64,000 nt of DNA from Capitulum mitella (taxonomy: Eukaryota > Arthropoda > Thecostraca > Pollicipedomorpha > Pollicipedidae): the NCBI GenBank assembly GCA_030062745.1, contig CP099841.1:15146970-15210969 (forward strand), read 5' to 3'. Both the position numbers and the translations under genes were made by a program. Each line of letters opens with the position of its first letter. Within the stretch, counting starts at the first letter, position 1. Below the pieces are notes generated by a model that saw only the letters and a list, made by a program, of their open reading frames with translations, searched no databases and was not told where the DNA came from. Below, piece by piece: positions 10,963 to 23,440 of the stretch.

Positions 10963-13900
10963 AGAAATCAGAGAAATTAGACTAATGTCGACATCTGCAG
11001 ACTTTTAGACATCGCTTAAAGACATCGCTGGTGTCTTTATTTAGGCTTCATTAATCACGGCCCTTGAGATCCAGGCCGTTTCTCGGTTACATGTAGTCAG
11101 TTATGAGAACGCATATATAGGGCGTAAATGGCTTACATGTTATTCAAAGACAGAGATGGGGCCAGGCTCCAGCTCTTCTCGCCATGAGCTTTCTGACCGT
11201 ACCCCTATTTTTAACGTGCGGCCAACCGTTCGTGAGTCAGAGGGGGCGTCAACCGCTCCCCCCAGTCAGGCATGCATGGCGCCGACTGCCAGTCGGACGC
11301 GGGTTAAAGGAAGTTAGGTGTAAAAGTCATGCATGCTCTCCTCCATTTCACAGCGTCGTATCATGCGACCCAAGCGACTCTCTGGCTACTGCCCTGGCCT
11401 TTAGTAGCCTTTTTAGCCTGTCCTGGCCTTTAGCAGTAGAAGCCTTTTCCAAGAGTGGCCCTTACGTAATCGACGGAGGGGCCCCGGGTAAAAGGTTTTA
11501 TGTCATTTCTTCTGCCCCAGGGCCTCAGAAGATTTCCAGGACCACTGACATAGAACGAATATCTTCAGATTTTGTTTTGCGCTCTTTGGTTTGTAAGGAT
11601 GATGCCTGGTTCTGCTGCTTTCATGATGGTGCTCAGGGGTTTTCGAGGCTCTCTCGGACTACCATGGGTACTTCTTCATGAAATCCCAGGGAGCTATGGC
11701 GTCAATATCAGGGTCCAAAAGTTTCTGTCCACACTGTGTATGACATATAAGACCGCAGTCTCATGCATTCTGGGCGGTGCAGTCTCCTTTGTGAAGGCGT
11801 GGTTTCATATCAAACAAATTAACTCGCAATACATGTGGTAAACTGTTGATTTCCAAAGTGACAAACGGCGTGTTCCATATGGCCACTTCAGCATGTCGGA
11901 AGAGTGTAGCGTCATCTCTTCCACTCCCGTTTTGCACCCGCAGAGTGGAGTCTGCATCGGAACAACATATATCCTATATGCATCATTTCGGTCATCAGTA
12001 ATCATTGAAAATAGCAGTTTGCAACATCCATGCTGTAGGACTTGCGGTCTATATAGGGTTGTGCTACATCTTGCTCCCACTACACCCGCTGTTCTGGAGC
12101 CGGAGCAGCTGTAAGGGATCGGAAGATATCCTTTCGTGCACGGAATAATTACCTCATCTCAACGCACTCAGGCGGACGCATGATCAGCAGTCATGACCAG
12201 GACCATGGTCAGTCAGGTGTGTACTTGACCAGTGGTAGTATGCACACCTGTGGGGTGTTTGAGATAAAGTCTCAGCCAGGACGTCTCAATCCCAATTCAC
12301 CGAAGTAAATGTTCCGTTAATTCGCAGCTGTTCCAGCTCATGGACAATCGGGTACAAAACATAGCACGCCCGTGCATGGTCAGCAACGACTAGAGCGCGT
12401 ATCCCAAACACCCGCTTCATTGAATCATGGCTAATGAAAGTGCCACTGTAGACGCCATTCTGTAACACGAAACGGAAGTGATAAACGTGCTGACTCGGTC
12501 CAGCCGTCCAAAGTACTTGAGTTGAGCTGAGGCGCGCACGCGGGTTTTTAAGGTTTACACAGAATTCAAAAGTTGGTTCACAACAGCGGTCGTCGAGCGG
12601 TCACCTGCTATCGCCATGACCATCAGCCACATGGAAGTCGTTCGAGAAAAGAGGCATGTAGCTGAAGGCAGGGAATATGCCAACCACGCCCCGGAGCAGG
12701 AAGAACGGTGAAGCTTGCAAGTCAGGGACATCGAGCGTGGCTTTGATAGGTTTGACGGGTACGTTAAAGCCGGGGTCGTGTCGCGTAAGCTGATGCCCTT
12801 AGCCAACATCCAGTGGCATTACGTGGGCCTCAGTCGTCAGAAATGTTCGTCACTAGATAATCTTCGACTCGATCGCAGTTCATTCATTGAACTCATACAG
12901 TCCGCGTCCTGCTGAATTTAAACGAAACATCGGATATGACATTTGTTCATTTGACTGTGTTGCTTCACTCCATGTTTTGTACGGTATGATCACTGCGCAA
13001 TGTTTCACTCGTTTAGCGTGCCTGCTTCTACGGAGTTTGTTGTTTGACTATTAGATAGCCAGCAGTTTACCACGTGAATTAGGAATTATTTTGCTCGGTA
13101 TAACACCGTGAACACATTTCCAAAGGAGACTACTGCGCCCAAAATTTGCGTCCGAATGCACTTAAAGTCGCACAGTCGCACACTTTCTATCCGCAGTCTG
13201 ATTTTCCACATTATTTCGATGTAAAGCTCGCAATATGTTCAGGCACAAGAAAAACTTCAGTTAGGTTTTGGCATTGCAAAAAAGCGACCCACTGCAATAT
13301 GCAGTACAAAGTCTATTCGACTTATCATGAGGGTCACGACCTTGTTCTGTGTCCTACGCAAACCACCAAAATACTAAAAAATTGTTTTTCTTATGGTCCC
13401 TCTGCAGACTTTCTAGAGGGGCTATCATACGTTTTGAGGACCCTTAGAAGTTCCTGGTTTTTCTCATAATACCCGGGGATCATAAAACCTTCAGGGTAAC
13501 TTCGTAGACTCTTTGGGCCCTTTGGAACCTGGTAGAAGATCGTTATAACTTTCTCGGAGGCTCTTAACAGCATTGCAATTCTTAAAAAGCTATTCGGTGC
13601 GGTTGGAATCATCAGAGCAGGTATAATGAGACCCTTCAGGACCTTTTGAGGCCCATTCATACTTGCAAGAGAACATTCGTATATTTTCAAGGGTTCTGAG
13701 ATCTCCTCGACGGCCCGTTCAGATATGTATGAATGTCATCACATGTACATAATGTCTCCCTCTGGGCACTGCGAGACCTTTCGGATCCTTCAGAGGAATC
13801 CTGGGATCTTTTTAGAGGTTCTCAGGCCGTTAAAATAGTCTGTAGAATTAGAACGTTGCCAAAAATGAGGTGGCCATCTGAATCAAATCAGAAGCTTTCA

Positions 13901-14550
13901 TGAATGCCTAAAAAACCTTAGGCTTTAGGCCATGGTCCTTTTCGGCTTAATTTTTTTTTTTAACTCATTCATTTCAAACTTCCTATGGAATGTTTAGTAG
14001 CGTAGCCAACAGCAACAACACCGAGCTCCCTGACGCCCTTAAGAGCCCTCCGCACCCGCGATGAAAACGAAAAAGGATAAAGGGTCAGGAGGGTTCCCTG
14101 GTCTAGCCAAAAGCTCACTGAACTACCCAAAGGCTACCTAAGACTCTAGAAGGGCCCAAAAACCAAATGCTTCTTGTCGGGAATGTTTTTGGAGGTCAGG
14201 AGCCCTGAGTGTTGATTCCCTGAAGACCGCTTGCCATTAAAAAACCAGTCCCGAAATTTAAAACGGTCCCTGATTTTGTTAAAGGGCCGCTGATATACCG
14301 AAATCGCTCCTTGGCTTTAAAAAGGCTCCCGAATTTTCAGGAGATCTCTGCCTGGTATAAGACATTTCTTCCAAAAACGGGGGCGCTTTCTCAAAAGTGG
14401 GCCGACGGTTGTCGCCTGAAACTGAACCTTTTTTGTCCCAGACGTTTTTTCTTTGCGTTAGAAGTGGGCCAATTACTTCTCTAGCTCAGCTTTGTCTGCC
14501 CGATGATGTCTGATGGCGCCTTTTGTCCGAAAGTGGGCCCTGACGCTTGT
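10963..14550. other. Gene-free stretch between two element copies
   Basis: I see no convincing gene. A 165-codon plus frame at 11184-11681 has no recognisable domain. From about 13390 to 14330 the sequence is a degenerate tract repeating GGACCCTT/AAGGGTCC-like and CTCGGAGG-like words, possibly a very old minisatellite. Confidence 0.4.
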
Positions 14551-15762
14551 TTAACCCTATTCCCGGAGGGCCAGACGGTATGGTCGATTCCCGGCACAGG
14601 GGGGGGGCGGATTCGGCCCCCCTGAGATCTCGAGAACTACACATTCGATCTCATCGCAACAAACGGCAATCGATTTGCCATGACGTGCACTACATTTTTA
14701 GAAAAGGAAATTTCAAACATTTTGAAATGTGAGGATACAGGGGGAAAAAATGTCAAAATGGGGGTATTTTTGGACTTCTTATAACTACATTGTTTATGGA
14801 CCGATTTCGATGAAACTGGCATGAATCGAGAGATTATGGATAGGGCTTTTACCATGAGTATACAAATCTGAAATTTTGAAAAAATTCATGGGCGTTCACA
14901 GCGTTTCAAAAATAGAAGGACTAGATTTCTAACAAATGAATGAACAAAAGAGGCAAAAACACTTTTTTGGCTTCTGCTAGTCATGTTATACTAAAGAAGT
15001 ACAAATCGCATTACAATTTTTGTATAATGTTAGCATAGGCGGTGCCAGAGACATGAAAAAGGAGAAACTGTCATGGTCACATGTTCTTCAGATCAACTTG
15101 CGACCTTTGACCTTAAATGACCTCCAGTGACCTTGGGGTCACTTGGAATGATGTCGTATGCATTTCATATTATCTGTTAACGTTTTCAATCATTTGAATT
15201 CACTCTATTTCAAAAATTTCATTTTATGGCTATTGCGGCAAAGGGTATGCGCAGTGACATTTTAGGTCATAGCTCCGTGACCTGACCTGATATCAAGCTG
15301 AAACTTGGTACACAAGTAAAGGACATCGTGCTACGTCATATATGTTTCGGGTTTGGCATTTAAAAAAAGACGCCGAAATTCTTAGAAAAAAACAAATTTT
15401 GACTTTTGACCTTAACCTGACCTTGCAAAGTGACCTCAGACGAACAAAATTACAACTGCATATTGTCCAACTATTAAGCTATACATCCGTATCAAGTTTT
15501 AAGTTTTATCTTAAAAAGTCGTTTTTGGCAGACATTTTCCTTTTACCCTCAACATGACCAAAAATGGTCTGAGGTGCCTCCCAAAAACGTTGCCTGGCTC
15601 CGCCCCTGAGCAAAATAGAATTGTGAAATTTTGTCACGGCGCGTAGAAAAAATAGATGGGGAAAGTCACCAAGTTTCGTGAAGCTGCGTCAAAAAGCCTG
15701 GAATTGGCAAGCAAAAAACCCGAGGGGGGCCGATTCAGCCCCCCCGCCGGGAATAGGGTTAA
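14551..15762 (+). mobile_element. piggyBac-type nonautonomous element, family A, copy 2
   Basis: The element occupies 14555-15758 (1,204 bp) between TTAA sites at 14551-14554 and 15759-15762, with the same CCCTATTCCCGG / CCGGGAATAGGG termini and the same order of interior blocks as copy 1. It differs by scattered substitutions and small indels; one base change spoils its one-spaced TGACCT repeat (CGACCT at 15101). No coding frame. Confidence 0.9.
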
Positions 15763-15949
15763 GGGGTTCACTTTTTGTTTCTTTTCCAAAAGATTGCTCG
15801 AAGTCTTGATTGTTGTGAACCAAGGAGTAAGTTTTTTTATCCGCTTCATTTTCATGAGCAGAATGCTAGTCACGCATATTATCTGTTTTCAATATTCAAT
15901 TATTGCAATGTAATTCAAGATTAACAGACGGCCGGATGATTTTCGAGGT

Positions 15950-17450
15950 TTCTCCGGCATAGATCTCAAACGGCGCATCGCAGCCGCACCAAATTTGGCA
16001 CAGCTGTACAGAATAGCGGAACAGAGTACAGAACAGAGGATCTTTTGGTGTCAAAAATATGAAGGTCTTTCAGGATCACCAAGTCAGAGTGGGTCAAAAT
16101 CAGGTCATGGTTTTCAAAAACGGTAATTTTTAGGATAAACCTCAAACCGCTGCCACGAGTGTTGTTTTAAAGACGGACTGTCAAAGTTTTAAGAATGCAC
16201 AGATAACCAAATGGAAAGAACACGAAATGGTCTGATTGATCTGAGGTAAAAAATTGTCTCCTAACATGGAACTCCTGTTCTAATCATCTCAGCCAAGAAA
16301 TAGGCACGTAAGTAAAAGACCACTTCATCTCCTCTCGTTGCACGAAGTTTCGGGTTGATGTCAGGTCATGTCACGGAGAGATGACCAAAAATGTGTTCGC
16401 GTGTACTCGTTTTCTGTGGAGGCCAAACAGTGGAACGCCACCAGTTTGTTGTTCAGTGCCTAAATCAAGGCTAAAATGGTACAAAACATTGTCAGAGGTG
16501 ACATAACGCACATTCCGATAGTTTCGATTTCTTCTACGTCATCTCAGACCACTGACCTTAGATGAACCTTGGTACATCCGTTTCCGCAACAGCTTGATTT
16601 CTAGGGCGTTTTTTTCACGCTGACGGCGAATTTAGCGCCCAAAATTACGTAGGTGTGGTACGCTTCGGGACAAATAGGTGTCAAAAAGAAATAAATTAGA
16701 TGGCTTTTACCTTTGGCTTAGCATTCAGTGCCGGCGTTCCATTGTGACTAAGCCGGATGACGAAGTGAAGATTTTACTTACCAATGCTAAATCTCAAGCG
16801 CTGAAATTGTACCGAATGACTGCAGATGGCTTTGTGGAGCAAATTTACGCCATTTTCATCTTCCCAAGGCCACTAGGACAGTGACCTAGGCTGACCTCAG
16901 ATGAACTTGGATAACCTCGTTGGCAGAAATTTGAACTATGAAGTATTCTTGGATACCCAATCCCAATTCAGCGCCAGACTTTACCCTGAGATACCACAAA
17001 ATAAGGTATATTACACTTCGTCAAATTAGGCTAAGTTAGGCGTTGCCTAGCCTAGCCTAGCTTGAAAAAACCTTAGGCTAAGCGGTGTTGAAGAACTAAT
17101 TTAAGCATAAACACTGAGCCAGACATTTCAAATTTTATACGATCTGTTGCAGCTTCGTGTGGCTACAAATATGGTTCATGCTCTTTGCGTTATGACGAGG
17201 GGTTTTCGCGGTACAAGCGAAGGTCTTTCGAGCTGCACCAAATTTGACCTTCTTTGACCTCATTTGGCCTTAAAGGTCACATTCCAAAAACCACCAAATC
17301 CTACACAAGAGTGTTCCTTTAGAAATGTGTCTACGCTGCAAATTTAGTGGATCTAGCTTCTTTCCCCCTTAGTTTTCAAGATCTTAGAGAGTTCAAATTG
17401 ATCCCCTATCCCAGCGCAATGTACTTGACAGGCCACCCGTGTGAGTGTTC
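15950..17450 (+). repeat. Dispersed repeat family D, copy 1 (AGGTCA-rich)
   Basis: Aligned blocks match 21.70-23.44 kb in the same order: TCTTTCAGGATCACCAAGT, the GATGTCAGGTCATGTCACGG region, and GAGCTGCACCAAATTTGACC near the end. Similarity is patchy, so both copies are old. It contains many AGGTCA/TGACCT words. No ORF or terminal repeat was identified, so its class is unknown. Confidence 0.6.
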
Positions 17451-17453
17451 AAG

Positions 17454-17454
<1 letters not shown>

Positions 17455-17491
<37 letters not shown>

Positions 17492-17568
17492 TATATAAAT
17501 TGTAATTATATATAATAATTATATATATAATAATTATATATATAAATTTATATATATATATATATATA
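17455..17568. repeat. AT-rich microsatellite with palindromic interruptions
   Basis: Runs of TA are interrupted by TAATTATATATAATAATTA-type palindromes over about 115 bp. It could extrude as hairpins. Confidence 0.9.
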
Positions 17569-20199
17569 AGAACTGCACTATTTGACCTTTCTGAGACATC
17601 CTCATTTCGATTTTAATATTCTCAATTTTAATCCTCACGTACCGCCTTCAGCCTCCTTGGTCCGATTTTCTTACACGGCAGTGCAGTCAGCATATTCTTT
17701 CCTGGAGTCTGGTGCGCGGGCTCGATTTTCGTGTTGTCGGACCATCATATCGACGGATGTCCAGCAACATCATGTCATATGACATGGACATTGACATGAA
17801 ATACGCACATGTTTCATGTGAGTGTTGTCCAAAAAGTGCTCATGTGTTTGCGGATGACCAGGGGTATCTATTTTTGGGAGCGATGGGGGCGAAGTTATGG
17901 AGCAGATAGGAAAGGCGTATTGAAAGCTTTGGTAAGGGATGGGCCCGACTAACCTTTAATCCCTCAAAGCCCAAAAATGGTCGGATGTAGGATACTTGAT
18001 TTTGAAATGCCTGAAGTTCAGGATCATTTTTGGGGCGTAAGAAATGTGAAAACGACTGAACTGTTTGACCAGGTAACGTGTCACCATTTCTTTTCTAGAT
18101 ATTTCTTGCCATTTTACGCCGGATTCCGTACTTTCAACCTTTCTGATATCTGTTATAATTATCCTCGTAATTTTGCCTTTTGTCGCACTAAAACTGACAG
18201 AGGATATGGGTTAGAGGAATAGTAAAGAAGACATGCTTTACGTAGGCGGGGAAGGGTTCAAGGCTGGAATGAGAAAGTTTGACATTACTCTCCAGCATTT
18301 TATTGCAAACGTTGGAAAATGGACCCTATCCATTAGCGCACGTGGAAAACAAATAGGTTGTGAAAACAGCCAATTTTGGACACCTCCGGCCATAAGGGGG
18401 GGGGGGCAATTGCCCTACTGGCTACGCTTCTGGAGGAGGTGGGTAAAATCAGCCTTGGAAGGGCCCGGACCAATTCACATTGGAGGGACCATGGGCCCTT
18501 CAAAAGAATACAAACTGACGCCCCTGCACATGACTTTCCAAGTCGCAATTGCCTTTCATGAAAATCCATGATGAGGCGATTTGCTTCGTCTTGTTGGGAA
18601 ATTCCCGTGATGAGCTCTGATCAGTCCAGTATAGGTACTATTTTAGTGACGTATGCAGTGTTAACACGCGCACTGGAGGGGAGTCTTTTTGTACATCCCA
18701 CCTGTTTTTCCCAAAAATCTCGAGAACGGATCGTAGCTGGTTGCCGCTGCTTTGTGAACTTTATGGCAATTGAATAACTCGTCGATTGACTCAGAAAAAA
18801 TCGAAAGTCGGCCTGAAATTGTTGAAGTTCGAAGCATTTTAAATCAGGCAAACATAACGAAAATCACAGTGGTCGCTGACAAATGGAAACTTTGTGAAAG
18901 GACCAGCGTTCTAACTAAGATTACCGTTTGAACACGATCACGCGCCGTCATTCAGACATAAGTGATGAATGTACCAAGACCAAAGCCAGGGCCAATAATG
19001 GTCAAGGTCATCAAAGGTCAAGGTCAACTTTTTGTGGCTTGGTCCGGATTTGCTTCGTAATATGTCTATTTGTATGAAATATGCATTCAAAGACCCTATA
19101 AAAACACGTTTGGCGCATTGACACATGTATATACATATATACATATGCATACATATGTAGATGAAAAATTGACATCATAAGTCAATGACCTGACATGACC
19201 TCGACCCGAAATCTTCTTTTAAGACGCCATATGAATGGAAATTGTCGTGCTCCTCGTTTTAACGCACAGACAAACACCCTTTCCCGTTTCGTTCGAAAAG
19301 TCGTACGGAATGTTCTGTACAGGCCGAGAGAGTGTCCAAAGTTGACCTTTTTGACCTCATTTGACCCTGAAGATGTTGACCTAGGGTCATGGAAACAGGA
19401 CACAATGTAATTTGTTATAGTCCCACCCTGTCCATTAATTCCATGTCTCCACGTCTTTCCATTTCCGAGATCGGAGTAGGGCACTTTTGCGTCCCCTTCC
19501 AGTGAGCGTTAGCGCGAAACCCCCTTCCACTGCGCGGGTGAAAAACGAATCATGTAGGAACGTTAGTTGTTGCTCTCTTCTATTTCTTCTGCAAAAATGC
19601 CGCAAATATTAAACGTTAGTCCAAGGAATTAATTATAGCTCTTTAGTGATGGTGGGGTATAGGACAGGATAGTATTCGTGTCAGTTTCAGCTGATTTTAT
19701 CACAGCTGTCGAAATGGCGCTGACGTTACGAAACTTGCAAAAGTATCTCTATCCCTACTGTCTGTAAAATGCTCAGCAATTTGGATTTATTATGGTTCTC
19801 TTATAACGCTTAAAACGTTCACGACAAACACGTCAGATGTACCTGAAAATATATCCCGTTGATTCCAATCTCACCTTGGCCAGTTTTAGCATGAAGCTTC
19901 GAACGGCTTCCTTAGCCCTCTTTAATTTTATCCACCCCCCGTGGTTTTTCAGTGGTAAATCGCGAACAAATATAGCCAGGTCAAAGAAATTTGGTCACCC
20001 ATCGTATAAATGAATGGTGCATCGTCTGGTGCCCAGTTTTTTGTCTAGCTTCAGAGTTCTATGAGCTAGGTCAGGTCAAAGTCAGATCGGCGATCGGTGA
20101 ACAGGCGAAAAATAAGGCTAATTTTAGACAGCTACCAAAACCGGAGTTATTTTTGGATAAGCACAAACAATTGCTTGGAATGCATAGGTATCTTTCTGG
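17569..20199. other. Gene-free, AGGTCA-containing repeat debris
   Basis: No supported gene. Stretches at 18960-19060 and 19320-19390 are dense in AGGTCA or TGACCT words and resemble the neighbouring repeats. At 18400 and 18480 are G/C-run blocks typical of the old elements here. Confidence 0.45.
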
Positions 20200-21190
20200 G
20201 AAAACATACAAAAATAGGTTGGGCGACGTGAGGTCAGATCACCAGGTCATGTCAACGTCAAAATTAGTGATACTATTTCTAGCTCTGGATGTCAAAAATA
20301 TGTATCCGAAAATGAAAACCGTAAGTTATATGACTTAACACAATGTCTTCCAAATGTCTGAAAAGTTTGAACTCAATATCAGCTCAGGTCAAGTCAGAAG
20401 AGCAGAAAAATTGACCTTAGGTACCCAGATCGTGTCCCGAACGTGTACAACGTGCAGGACGTGCACAAAGAGGATTCGTGCGTAATACGGTGACATGAAG
20501 GGAATGAGTCTAATCCCTACCACCTTGAAACGCAACCGAAGGTCGTCGAAAATGACCTTGATGTGTTCCAGGGTCAAATGTCAAATTCTGACCTTGGGTC
20601 AGGTCACCATTAAAGCCCGTGGTAACTTGGAGGAAATTGGATTTCGTATGTGAGTACGAACACTTGACGTGGATATATACACATACATCTAGGCAAAAAA
20701 TAAAAATAGTTTGGGCGAGATGAGGTCAGGTCATCAGATCATACTGAGGTCAAAACTAAAAGCTCAAACTGTAAATTGCATGACTCGCCGCAATGTCTCC
20801 TAAACGTCTGCGAAGTCTGAAACCAACATCAGGTCAGGTCAGGTCAGGTCAGGTCAAGAGAGCAGAAATGTGAGATTCGGTACACAGCTCGTGTGACATA
20901 ATGATGAACTCGTGCGTAATTTGGTGACATGAAGGGAATGAACCTTGGTGCGTCTCAAATTCACTGTCAAGTTTTGACCTTAGATCTGATCACCACTATC
21001 ACTCAGCCTGTGATAAGTAGAAGGGAGTTGGGCTTCGTGTGTAAGATAGTCTGTACCACACCCTGTTTTGATGCATTACCATGTTATCTTGTACGGTGTG
21101 TCACAGTAAGGTATGGAGAATGGTCTCAAGGTCAAAAAGGGTCATTCAAGGCACAGCAGGGTAACATATTTGGGTTTTCATGTTGAATCA
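20200..21190 (+). repeat. Tandem duplication of an approximately 490-bp AGGTCA-rich unit
   Basis: Blocks starting AAAATAGGTTGGGCGACGTG near 20211 and AAAATAGTTTGGGCGAGATG near 20702 begin two diverged copies. The copies share CAATGTCT...CTAAACGTCTG-like, GAGCAGAAA and GTGACATGAAGGGAATGA blocks in the same order. The second copy contains five overlapping AGGTC units at 20831-20856. Confidence 0.65.
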
Positions 21191-21699
21191 TGCACCACAA
21201 AACCATCCCAAGCGATTTTTCAGCGCAGTGCACCAGCAAACAGGAAGACGACTACTTCAAGGTCCATTTACGCCGTGACGTTGACCTTGACCTTGGCCTT
21301 GACATTACTGCGCACGGTTGTGTTCCTCTGTATGTCTTCTTTTGTTTGGTAGCACTTTTGTTCACCTTCCTGTGACCAGTATGTCTCTAATCAAGACCTC
21401 TACTCAAAACATTCGAGGCTCTGGCTTTGACATCTTATGGGTCCCCAGGAAGGTGAGCAGTACGAGATAGACGTATACGTCCCAGACGTTTTTGAAGCAA
21501 AAGGATGTGGCTACATACGGGTGAAAACCGCGTCTCCACGTGGTTTCGTTCGCGAGTTAGTGGGGAAGGGGGTCAAATTGACCTCCCAGCACTAAGCATT
21601 GTGGAAAACGTCCCAGCACTTAACGGGCTACTATGCACTTGGGTGGCGTCAAATCGACCATCCCTAGGTCTTTATAGCTCTTTTTAAATGTAATAGCCT
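21191..21699. other. Gene-free spacer
   Basis: No feature recognised apart from a short TTGACCTTGACCTTGGCC run near 21280. Confidence 0.4.
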
Positions 21700-22024
21700 T
21701 CGAGCGTGGCGGCTTAGCCGCACTAAATTTTGCATTGCAAAAAAAATTGAGTAGCCAATCTTTTGCTTTTAACATATTGTCAGGATCTTTCAGGATCACC
21801 AAGTTAGAGCAGGTCAAAGTCAGGCCATGATTTACAGAAATGGCCATTTTAGGGTAAACATCAAGCTGCTTCCAAAGAAAAGGTTTTGAGGGCAGTCTTA
21901 TGTTTTATACGCCGTTAAAGTTTTATACGCTGGTTGATCTGGGGTCAGGTCATGACGTCAGGTCAATGTCACGCTTAAAAAATTTAAACAAAGGATTTCC
22001 GTTCTCATTATCTCAATCAAAAAA

Positions 22025-22062
<38 letters not shown>

Positions 22063-23440
22063 AATCCTCATCGTCTACTGATGCACTAAGTTTCAGGTCA
22101 ATGTCAGGTCAGGTCAGTGGTAGATGATCAAAACTGTTTTTGCGCGCGTCCCCTTCTGCTGGAGGCCAAAAAGTTTTTATCCAAGTTACCAGTTTTATTA
22201 CCAGTTTTTTATCCAATGCCTTAATGCCTTATTCATGACTAAAACGATACAAAACATTGTTCAGGGATGAGCGAACACACATTCCTATGGTTCTGACCTC
22301 TAACGTCATCTGAAGTCATTGACCTGTGATGAACTTTATTGACCGAGGTAGACTTTTGTCAGGAAAAAACCTGCTTTCTAAGGTTTTTATTCATCTTTTC
22401 AAATCAGCGTCCAAAGCTACCACACCGTTGTAAACGTTGGAGTAAATAGGCCTCAAGGAGAAGTTGGTCAGACGGGTTTTGCCATCGGTCTGCGATTTCA
22501 TGTTCCCGCGTACTGTCCTGAGGAAGCAGGAGGGCAGATTTAAGTCTATATGTACCGGTGAGAAATAGTTGATTTATCGGTACATGGTACCGGATGACCG
22601 TTTGTGTCCATGGAGCACATCTTCGCAATGTTCACTTCTTCGAAGTCATTGCAGGTCAGCGACCTAGGTTGAACTCGGATGCCTTCGGGTGACCTGTGTG
22701 GGAAAATTTTTTGAGTTCCAAATTCGAGCCGAGCACCGGAATTTTCACTAAGAGCCTTCAGAACAAGATAGATGACCAGGGGTGTCGATCGTATTCTTTT
22801 GTGAGGACATGCCTCCCCCCAGTATGGACCTCGGCCCCTTGAAAGCTAATTTTGCCCCCATCCCCTGTTTTCTGCCAGTTTTAACAAGGTAAACGGCCAA
22901 TCATTGCGAAAATTATGACCGAAATAGGTAAGAAGCAGAAAGGATTGAATACGGCATCAAGTGACCTAAAACATTTAGAGCAGAAATAACGATAAATGTT
23001 GTGATCAAACAGGCGCAGTAATCGGGAACATCTTTTTTGTAAGGCCCGGCTCAAGTCGATCGTACAGCTTAATAATAAACAGCCATATGGCTTAAGTCGT
23101 GCTTAAGTAATTAAGCACAAGAACTGAGCCAAGTATCACGAATTATATATCATCTATAGTATTGTTTCGTGTCGTACAAAAACGCCTCAACGCATTTTAG
23201 CACCGTGATCAATGGCTTTCAAGGTACAAACAAGAACCTGGCGAGCCGCATCAAATCTGACCCTATTTAATCTCATTTGACTTTCAAAACCACAGCATAA
23301 AAACGTCAGACAAAAAAACAAGGTCTTGTAGTGCTTCATTACCCTGTAAATTTGGCTGCTTGAACCACGTCATTTTCTAGATATTACTGTTCATGCAATT
23401 GACAGTTCTCATTGCAGCATATATTTGTCTATGTGCTTCC
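21700..23440 (+). repeat. Dispersed repeat family D, copy 2 (AGGTCA-rich)
   Basis: Same block order as 15.95-17.45 kb, with an (AT)n run at 22026-22057 inside it. The region 22400-22630 has no counterpart in copy 1 and may be an insertion. No coding content. Confidence 0.6.
22026..22057. repeat. (AT)n microsatellite
   Basis: A pure AT run of about 32 bp. Confidence 0.95.

Noticed and set aside
12555..12720. Possible small-GTPase fragment
   Set aside because: A plus-strand stretch with an EKRHV...EYA pattern recalls the end of the NKxD region of Rab proteins, but the NKxD box itself and all other motifs are absent.
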